Assembly: GCF_019973775.1 (NCBI RefSeq)
Contig: NZ_AP025032.1
Location: forward strand, 4,830,501 to 4,894,500
DNA length: 64,000 bases
Direction of reading: 5' to 3'
DNA from: Aureimonas sp. SA4125
GTDB taxonomy: Bacteria > Pseudomonadota > Alphaproteobacteria > Rhizobiales > Rhizobiaceae
The position numbers and the translations under genes are program-made. The notes beneath the pieces are model-generated. The model ran no database searches. It worked only from the letters and a program-made list of their open reading frames with translations, and was not told the origin of the DNA. The first letter of the stretch is position 1, and each line of letters opens with the position of its first letter. This document shows positions 57,250 through 64,000 of this stretch, piece after piece.

Positions 57250-58836
57250 ATGCGAGAGCTTGCCGCAAGGGTCGTGCTGATGGACGGCTGGCGCCGCGCG
57301 GTGCTGGCGATGCTGGCCGGTGCCATCACCGCTCTCGGACTGGCGCCTGTCGATTTCTTCGCCGCGGGCTTCGTCGGCTTTCCGCTTCTTGTCTGGATGC
57401 TCGACGGAGCGGCGGGCAATCCGGCGGCCGGCGCGCTTCGCCGTCTCGCGCCTGCCTTCCGCATCGGCTGGTCCTTCGGCTTCGGCTATTTCGTCGCCGG
57501 CCTGTGGTGGCTCGGTGCGGCCATGCTCAACGACGGCAATGCCTTCCTCTGGGCCATCCCCCTCGCCGTTCTGGTTTTGCCCGCGATCCTCGCCGTCTAC
57601 TACGGGCTTGCCGCCGCCCTGGCGCGAGCCTTCTGGGTCGACGGGCCGTGGCGGATTCTCGCGCTCGCCGTCAGCTTTTCCCTCGTCGAAATCCTGAGGG
57701 GCATGCTCTTCACCGGCTTTCCCTGGAACGAGATCGGCGTCATGGCCGCGCCCGTTCCGCTGCTGATGCAGTCGGTCTCCGTGGTCGGCCTGCATGGCAT
57801 GACGCTTGCCGCCGTCTTCGTCTTCGCCGCGCCGGCGCTCTGGGTGGCGCCGCGCGATCGCGCGCCCGCCCTTGTCCTCGCGGCGCTTTTGGCTGTTGCG
57901 CATGCGGGCTTCGGCGCCTACCGCCTGGCAACCGCCGAAAATCCGACCGATGCCGGGGTGGCCGTGCGGGTCGTGCAGCCCAACATCGCGCAGACCGAGA
58001 AGTGGGACGCCGCCGAAGCCGACCGCAACTTCGCGCGGCTCGTGCAACTGACCGAGACCCGTCCGGAGACGCCGCTGGCGGCGAAGACGCTGATCATCTG
58101 GCCGGAATCCTCGGTGCCGTTCCTCCTGACGGAGAGGCCGGACGCGATCGCCCGCCTGGCGACGGCCCTGCAGCCGGGGGAGACGCTGATCGCCGGTGCC
58201 GCCCGGGCGGAGCGGCGCGACGACGCTGCGCCGCGCTATTATAATTCAGTCTATGTCATCGACGAGGAAGGTGTCATCGTCGATGCCCGGGACAAGACCC
58301 ATCTTGTTCCCTTCGGCGAATACCTGCCCTTCCAGAGCTTTCTGGAGGGTCTCGGCTTGCGCCAACTCGCCTCCCTGCCCGGCGGGTTTTCCGCGGGTGC
58401 GGACCGCTCGCCGGTAATGCTGGCCGGTATTCCCGCCTTCCTGCCGCTCATCTGCTACGAGATCATTTTCCAGGACGAGATCGATCGCTCCGCAGCGAAG
58501 CGACCCGGTTTCATCGTCAATGTCACCAATGACGCATGGTATGGAAACACCCCCGGGCCCTATCAGCATCTGCGCCAGTCAGGACTGACCGCCGTCGCGC
58601 TCGGGCTCCCGCTGGTGCGCAGTGCCAATACCGGGGTCTCCGTCGTCACGGACGCCTATGGCCGGACGATCGATGGATTGGCGCTCGGTTCGGCGGGGAC
58701 GCTTGAAGTAAAGCTGCCGGTAGTGGCACCGTTCACAGTCTTTTCACGAGTTGGAAACCTTCCGTATTGGATTTTGATCGCGATGAGTTCACTCCTGCTA
58801 TGCTGGCTTTCCGTAAAAAATGCCCGGCGGGATTGA
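57250..58836 (+). CDS. lnt: Apolipoprotein N-acyltransferase
   Basis: Lnt adds the third acyl chain to lipoproteins in the inner membrane. The 528-residue protein has an N-terminal block of about six helices and a periplasmic nitrilase domain whose triad is Glu286 (IWPES), Lys349 (DKTHLVPFGEYLPF) and Cys402 (PLICYEIIF), with one C-terminal helix. The start chosen is the ATG at MRELAARVV; a 51-codon extension upstream lacks support. In Sinorhizobium medicae this gene (actA) and the phrR regulator behind it are both acid-tolerance genes. Confidence 0.95.
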   Translation: MRELAARVVLMDGWRRAVLAMLAGAITALGLAPVDFFAAGFVGFPLLVWMLDGAAGNPAAGALRRLAPAFRIGWSFGFGYFVAGLWWLGAAMLNDGNAFLWAIPLAVLVLPAILAVYYGLAAALARAFWVDGPWRILALAVSFSLVEILRGMLFTGFPWNEIGVMAAPVPLLMQSVSVVGLHGMTLAAVFVFAAPALWVAPRDRAPALVLAALLAVAHAGFGAYRLATAENPTDAGVAVRVVQPNIAQTEKWDAAEADRNFARLVQLTETRPETPLAAKTLIIWPESSVPFLLTERPDAIARLATALQPGETLIAGAARAERRDDAAPRYYNSVYVIDEEGVIVDARDKTHLVPFGEYLPFQSFLEGLGLRQLASLPGGFSAGADRSPVMLAGIPAFLPLICYEIIFQDEIDRSAAKRPGFIVNVTNDAWYGNTPGPYQHLRQSGLTAVALGLPLVRSANTGVSVVTDAYGRTIDGLALGSAGTLEVKLPVVAPFTVFSRVGNLPYWILIAMSSLLLCWLSVKNARRD

Positions 58837-58883
58837 TTGACGCGTGTTGTCGCAAAGCATAACGAGCACACGGATGTTGCTGT

Positions 58884-58903
58884 TGCAAAATTTCCATATT
58901 GCA
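58884..58903. promoter_or_regulatory. Inverted repeat upstream of the phrR/praR-like gene
   Basis: TGCAA and TTGCA arms are separated by ten bases, 75 bp upstream of the regulator's start. TGTTGC also occurs twice just before it. A site of self-repression by the XRE regulator is plausible but unproven. Confidence 0.35.
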
Positions 58904-58977
58904 CCTGCTGGGGCCAGGGGAGGCCGGCCATTGCCCGGAGGCGGAAAACGGGCGTTGTGGAAGGCGAAGGTTGAACG

Positions 58978-59406
58978 ATGACCGAAAACAAGAAAAAGCC
59001 CAACCCCGTCGATACCCATGTCGGTTCGAGGGTGCGCCTTCGCCGGACCATGCTCGGCATGAGCCAGGAAAAACTCGGCGAGGCTCTGGGCATCACCTTC
59101 CAGCAGATCCAGAAGTATGAGAAGGGCTCCAACCGCATCGGCGCCAGTCGCCTGCAGCGGATCACCGAGGTCCTGAATGTCCCCGTCTCGTTTTTCTTCG
59201 AGGATGTTCCCGGCGCGCTGACGGACGGAGCAGGCGGGCTCGGCGAGCCTTCGGGCCCCGATTACGTCGTCGATTTCCTGTCGACGGCGGAGGGCCTGCA
59301 GTTGAACCGCGCTTTCGTGAAGATCAGCGATCCGAAGGTGCGGCGTCGGATCATCGATCTGGTTCGGTCGCTCGGCGACAGCGCTGACGGTGAGGTCACG
59401 AGCTAG
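58978..59406 (+). CDS. XRE-family transcriptional regulator (PhrR/PraR-like)
   Basis: The 142-residue protein has an N-terminal helix-turn-helix (VGSRVRLRRTMLGMSQEKLGEALGITFQQIQKYEKGSNRIGASRL) and a C-terminal part (DFLSTAEGLQLNRAFVKISDP) typical of rhizobial PhrR/PraR. PraR controls biofilm and quorum sensing in Rhizobium and reb genes in Azorhizobium; phrR of S. medicae is induced by low pH next to lnt (actA). This gene occupies the same lnt-regulator-metK position. The two names and their adjacent location are from published work I recall. Confidence 0.88.
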   Translation: MTENKKKPNPVDTHVGSRVRLRRTMLGMSQEKLGEALGITFQQIQKYEKGSNRIGASRLQRITEVLNVPVSFFFEDVPGALTDGAGGLGEPSGPDYVVDFLSTAEGLQLNRAFVKISDPKVRRRIIDLVRSLGDSADGEVTS

Positions 59407-59547
59407 ACACCCGGCCCGTAACGGCATCGAACGCCGGTTTTGCGGTCGACCCTTGCCGTTTTCGCTTGACGTAAGAGTATTCCGCCTGCAAACCCGGCCG
59501 CCGACACGGTGTTGTCCAGGGGCGGGCGACCTGTGCGCGGCATCGTT

Positions 59548-59583
59548 TGACTGAATTCACCCGACAGATGACTGAATCCACCC
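59548..59583. repeat. 15-bp direct repeat, 21 bp apart, upstream of metK
   Basis: TGACTGAATTCACCC at 59548-59562 and TGACTGAATCCACCC at 59569-59583 differ at one base and are spaced exactly two helical turns apart. They bracket the likely -35 region of metK. Confidence 0.75.
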
Positions 59584-59589
59584 TATAGA
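59561..59589 (+). promoter_or_regulatory. Candidate metK promoter overlapping the direct repeat
   Basis: CCGACA at 59561-59566, a 17-bp spacer and TATAGA at 59584-59589, 65 bases before metK. The -35 shares only GACA with the consensus, which suits a promoter that depends on a factor bound at the repeats. Confidence 0.45.
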
Positions 59590-59653
59590 CGAGATGCACT
59601 GGGCTTCCAGCGGCTGCAAGAGGCGGCCTGCGGCCCGTAGACTGGGGACAAAC

Positions 59654-60851
<1,198 letters not shown>

Positions 60852-60862
<11 letters not shown>

Positions 60863-61622
60863 CGAACAGGGCCTGCCGCGGCCGGCTTTGGCCGACGCGG
60901 CAGCGCCATCCGAAGCCTTGCGCCCGGCGCGGCTCCGCGAGGCCTTCTATGGGAGGCTCCACGGCAAGACGTTGCGTCCGGGTCAGGCATCGACGCTCAG
61001 GACGTTGCTGCCGCAACTTTCCCTCGATCTGGCGCAGCCGGCGCCTGCCGACATCCGGCAGCTTTTCCCCGGCCCCATCGACGCGGTCCGCCTGGAGATC
61101 GGCTTCGGCGGCGGGGAGCATCTCCTGTCGATGCTGGGCCGCCACCCTCGCTCCGGCTTCCTCGGCGCCGAACCCTTCGTCAACGGCATGGCCAAGATGC
61201 TGGCGGCACTGGAGGCTGAGCCCTCCGACCGGATCCGGCTGTTTTCCGACGATGCCACCCTCCTTCTCGACTGGTTGCCGGACGGCTCGCTCGGCGGCAT
61301 AGATCTCCTGTATCCCGATCCCTGGCCAAAACCGCGACACTGGAAGCGCCGCTTCGTCAGCGCGGCCAATCTCGATCGCTTCGCCCGCGTTCTCGCCCCC
61401 GGTTCCCTGTTTCGTTTCGCCTCCGATATCGATTCCTACGTCGCCTGGACGCTGAAGCACTGCGCGGCGCACGCCGCGTTTGACGAGCTGGCGCCATCGC
61501 CCGCGGACCGCCTTATTCCCTATGAGGGCTGGCCGGGAACGCGCTACGAAGCGAAGGCGCTGCGCGAGGGCCGGCAGCCGCGCTATCTCGTCTTTCGCCG
61601 CCTGCCGCACGCGGCGGGTTGA
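60852..61622 (+). CDS. trmB: tRNA (guanine-N7)-methyltransferase TrmB
   Basis: TrmB methylates G46 of tRNA with SAM. The 256-residue enzyme shows the TrmB pattern: [16 protein letters not shown] for SAM binding and [18 protein letters not shown], the catalytic Asp-containing block, then [10 protein letters not shown] and GTRYEAKAL. The start used is TTG preceded by AAGG, overlapping metK by 11 bases; no ATG lies closer. It is directly downstream of the SAM producer metK. Confidence 0.92.
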
Positions 61623-61647
61623 TGCCGCGGCCAAATTGGCCTATATC
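61619..61647 (+). promoter_or_regulatory. Promoter of the rimP-nusA operon
   Basis: TTGATG at 61619-61624, a 17-bp spacer and TATATC at 61642-61647 fall on the end of trmB. Transcription would start near 61654, 24 bases before the leader terminator. Confidence 0.5.
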
Positions 61648-61665
61648 GCATTCAAATTCTCAGCG

Positions 61666-61677
61666 ATGCAGTCGTGA
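61666..61677 (+). other. Three-codon mini-ORF abutting the rimP leader terminator
   Basis: ATG CAG TCG TGA lies immediately before the terminator hairpin. There is no clear ribosome-binding site, so its use is speculative. Confidence 0.2.
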
Positions 61678-61707
61678 GAGTGGGTCCTGCCGGTCCCGCT
61701 CTTTTTT
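61678..61707 (+). terminator. Terminator/attenuator in the rimP-nusA leader
   Basis: GAGTGGG pairs with CCCGCTC (one G-U allowed) around a 10-base loop, followed by six T. It lies between the promoter and rimP, so it should end part of transcription before the operon and be overridden by readthrough. Similar hairpins occur before rimP in relatives, as far as I recall. Confidence 0.75.
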
Positions 61708-61830
61708 GTTACCGGGGTCCGGTTCCGCGCGCGGCATCGACGAGACGAAACGATCCTTCGTTTCGCCATGACCCTGTGCGGCAGCGCGACCAACGGGACT
61801 GCGACAGCGGTCCGCAACGCCGGAGAGCGC

Positions 61831-62451
61831 GTGACGAACGACGACGGGAAGTCCGAAGCTGATGCCGCCGATGCCCGCCTCATTGTCGAGGAGGGGCTCG
61901 AGGGAGCGATCGCGGCTATCGTGGAGCCGGTCATCGCGCAGCTCGGCTATCGGCTGGTGCGCGTCCGGATCTCGCAGCTGAACGGCATGACGCTGCAGAT
62001 CATGGCCGAGCGTGCCGATGGCACGATGGCGGTCGAGGATTGCGAGGCGGTCAGCCGGGCGGTTTCGCCGGTGCTGGATGTCGAGGACCCGATCGAGCAG
62101 GAATATCATCTCGAAGTGTCGTCTCCCGGAATCGACCGCCCGCTGGTGCGCCATGCGGACTTTGCCACCTGGACGCATCACCTGATCAAGCTCGAGACCT
62201 CGCGCCTGGTTTCCGGGCGCAAGCGGTTTCGTGGTAAGATCGTCGAAGTGCTGCGCGACGCGATCCGCTTCGAGCGTGACCAGGCGCATCCGGAGGAGGA
62301 ACTCGTCGTCGAGATCGCGCTCGATGCGATCACCGATGCGAGGCTGATCCTGACGGACGAGCTGATCGACGCGGCATTGAAGGCTGACAAGGCGGCCCGC
62401 AAGGGGCATGGCGAGAACGACAACGATCCGGCCACCGGGCAGGACCAGTAG
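61831..62451 (+). CDS. rimP: Ribosome maturation factor RimP
   Basis: RimP assists 30S assembly. The 206-residue protein shows the family core: [48 protein letters not shown], and [14 protein letters not shown], with a C-terminal acidic/basic tail. The GTG start is preceded by GGAGA at six bases; an in-frame ATG at 61768 lacks such a site and would begin close to the terminator. nusA follows 102 bp later, as almost everywhere. Confidence 0.94.
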   Translation: MTNDDGKSEADAADARLIVEEGLEGAIAAIVEPVIAQLGYRLVRVRISQLNGMTLQIMAERADGTMAVEDCEAVSRAVSPVLDVEDPIEQEYHLEVSSPGIDRPLVRHADFATWTHHLIKLETSRLVSGRKRFRGKIVEVLRDAIRFERDQAHPEEELVVEIALDAITDARLILTDELIDAALKADKAARKGHGENDNDPATGQDQ

Positions 62452-62553
62452 ACACAGCGGGCGCGCGGCGCCTGTCACGAACGAAAATCGCGGCGGCGCG
62501 AACGGGCCTGACCCGCAAGCGCCCGAACGCGGCTTTGGTTGAGGAGAGATTTG

Positions 62554-64000
62554 ATGGCAGTCAGTGCGAACCGGCTCGAGCTTCTGCAGATTGCAGATGC
62601 CGTCGCGCGCGAGAAGTCGATCGACCGCGAAATCGTCATCGAGGCGATGGCCGAGGCCATCCAGAAGGCTGCCCGGTCAAAGTATGGCCAGGAGACGAAC
62701 ATCCGCGTCGACATCAACACCAAGACCGGTGAGATGAAGCTGCAGCGGCTCCTGGAAGTGGTGGAGGAGGTCGAGGACCCCAACACCCAGATCTACCTCG
62801 ACCTGGCCCGCGACAAGAATCCCGACGCAGAGCCCGGCGACTTCATCGCCGAGCAGCTGCCGCCGATGGATTTCGGCCGCATCGCCGCCCAGTCGGCCAA
62901 GCAGGTGATCGTCCAGAAGGTTCGCGACGCCGAGCGCGACAAGCAGTTCGAGGAATACAAGGACCGGCTCGGCGAGATCGTCAACGGGACCGTCAAGCGC
63001 GTCGAGTATGGCAATGTCATCGTCGATCTCGGCAAGGGCGAGGGCATCATCCGCCGCGACGAGCAGATTCCGCGCGAGCTCTTCCGCTATGGCGACCGCG
63101 TCCGCGCCTTTGTCTACGACGTCCGACGCGAGCCGCGCGGGCCGCAGATCTTCCTGTCGCGCACGCATCCGCAGTTCATGGCGAAACTCTTCACCATGGA
63201 AGTGCCGGAGATCTACGACGGCATCATCGAGATCAAGTCGGTTGCCCGCGATCCCGGCTCGCGTGCCAAGATCGCCGTGGTGAGCCGCGATTCCTCGGTC
63301 GACCCGGTCGGTGCCTGCGTCGGCATGCGCGGCTCTCGCGTCCAGGCCGTCGTCGCCGAATTGCAGGGCGAAAAGATCGACATCATTCCCTGGTCGCCGG
63401 ACGCCGCTTCCTTCCTCGTCAATGCGCTGCAGCCGGCGGAAGTGTCGAAGGTCGTCCTCGACGAAGATGCCGAGCGTATTGAAGTTGTCGTTCCCGATGA
63501 CCAATTGTCTCTTGCGATCGGCCGTCGCGGCCAGAACGTCCGCCTTGCTTCGCAGCTGACCGGCTGGGATATCGACATCCTGACCGAGCAGGAAGAGTCG
63601 GAGCGTCGGCAGAAGGAATTCGCCGAGCGTTCGGATCTGTTCATGAACGCGCTCAACGTCGACGAGATGGTCGGCCAGTTGCTGGCCTCGGAAGGCTTCA
63701 CCTCGGTCGAGGAAGTCGCCTTCGTCGGTCGCGACGAAGTGGCGTCGATCGAAGGCTTCGACGACGATACGGCGGAAGAGATCCAGTCGCGGGCGCAGGA
63801 ATATCTGGAGCGCCGCGAAAGCGAGTTCGACACCAAGCGCAAGGATCTGGGTGTCGAGGACGCGCTGCGCGGAATCGACGGGCTGACGACGCCGATGCTC
63901 GTCGCACTTGGCGAGGACGGCATCAAGACGATGGAAGATTTCGCCGGCTGCGCCGCCGACGACCTCATCGGCTGGACCGAGCGCAAGGACGGCGAGACCA
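62554..64000 (+). CDS. nusA: Transcription termination/antitermination factor NusA (C-terminus cut by window edge)
   Basis: NusA binds RNA polymerase and RNA in pausing, termination and antitermination. The first 482 codons are visible: N-terminal domain (MAVSANRLELLQIADAVAREKSIDREIVIEAMAEAIQ), S1 domain near residues 135-205, KH1 and KH2 (VGMRGSRVQAVVAELQGEKIDIIPW and LAIGRRGQNVRLASQLTG), then the acidic repeats typical of long proteobacterial NusA (VEEVAFVGRDEVASIEGFDDDTAEEI). The end lies outside the window. The ribosome-binding site is GAGGAGA. It is the second gene after rimP. Confidence 0.97.
   Translation, partial: MAVSANRLELLQIADAVAREKSIDREIVIEAMAEAIQKAARSKYGQETNIRVDINTKTGEMKLQRLLEVVEEVEDPNTQIYLDLARDKNPDAEPGDFIAEQLPPMDFGRIAAQSAKQVIVQKVRDAERDKQFEEYKDRLGEIVNGTVKRVEYGNVIVDLGKGEGIIRRDEQIPRELFRYGDRVRAFVYDVRREPRGPQIFLSRTHPQFMAKLFTMEVPEIYDGIIEIKSVARDPGSRAKIAVVSRDSSVDPVGACVGMRGSRVQAVVAELQGEKIDIIPWSPDAASFLVNALQPAEVSKVVLDEDAERIEVVVPDDQLSLAIGRRGQNVRLASQLTGWDIDILTEQEESERRQKEFAERSDLFMNALNVDEMVGQLLASEGFTSVEEVAFVGRDEVASIEGFDDDTAEEIQSRAQEYLERRESEFDTKRKDLGVEDALRGIDGLTTPMLVALGEDGIKTMEDFAGCAADDLIGWTERKDGET

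Noticed and set aside
59407..59653. SAM riboswitch (SAM-II or SAM/SAH type) upstream of metK
   Set aside because: No matching conserved core or pseudoknot pattern could be seen; the direct repeat is a better explanation.

Overview
The window is a GC-rich chromosomal segment from an alphaproteobacterium of the order Hyphomicrobiales (Rhizobiales). Four blocks point there: chvG-chvI with hprK, a mannose-type EIIA, HPr and pckA; rpoN-hpf-ptsN behind lptC-lptA-lptB; the long run mutS-glnD-murJ-trpS-nfu-tsaB-rimI-plsC-miaB-phoH-ybeY-corC-lnt-phrR-metK-trmB-rimP-nusA; and an ahcY-divL-tsaE/amgK-murU-addB-addA cluster. Gene content would suit a family such as Aurantimonadaceae, but that is inference. 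I saw no rRNA, tRNA, prophage, insertion sequence or CRISPR array. Almost everything is core genome.

Region 1 (1-10.5 kb, minus strand): a tightly packed, partly overlapping transcription unit runs divL-like pseudo-histidine kinase, TsaE/AmgK-like fusion, MurU-like nucleotidyltransferase, addB, addA (cut by the window edge). ahcY lies upstream with its own terminator. Region 2 (10.7-17.1 kb): a secreted protein of unknown function, two rhizobial-type intergenic repeats, then (minus strand) chvI-chvG-hprK, a 441-bp gap with a 15-bp tandem repeat, and EIIA-HPr. This is the phosphotransferase signalling branch that lacks a sugar permease. Region 3 (17.3-22.8 kb): a PNPOx-like protein, pckA, arfB, a fasciclin protein, a Tat-exported MsrB, and hsp20 with DUF1150.

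Region 4 (22.8-28.2 kb, minus strand): lptC-lptA-lptB, rpoN, hpf, ptsN, joining LPS transport with sigma-54 and nitrogen-PTS genes. Region 5 (28.5-36.3 kb): sppA, ihfB, a LapA-domain protein, coxG, two RNA methyltransferases with lspA, an AcuI-like reductase, olsB, and a DUF1236 protein. Region 6 (36.6-48.7 kb): mutS, DUF1810, an MFS transporter, glnD-murJ (overlapping), an acyltransferase-3 membrane protein and trpS. Region 7 (48.7-64 kb): a ParE/RelE-type toxin-antitoxin pair, usp, nfu, tsaB, rimI, plsC/olsA, then the overlapping miaB-phoH-ybeY-corC chain, lnt, phrR/praR-like regulator, metK-trmB, and rimP-nusA (nusA cut by the window edge).

No wholly new multi-gene defence or biosynthetic system is evident. 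The best leads are: the DivL-like kinase whose phospho-acceptor His is Tyr, translationally coupled to a TsaE/AmgK fusion; a promoter-terminator-mini-ORF leader before rimP-nusA; a 21-bp-phased direct repeat over the likely metK promoter; an AT-rich palindrome between ahcY and a secreted protein; an 11-bp tandem repeat on a likely sppA promoter; a perfect 23-bp palindrome before nfu; and what appears to be a missing fur/mur gene between rimI and plsC. Start codons were often moved inward from the longest frame using ribosome-binding sites, stop/start overlaps and family length; these choices are stated per gene.
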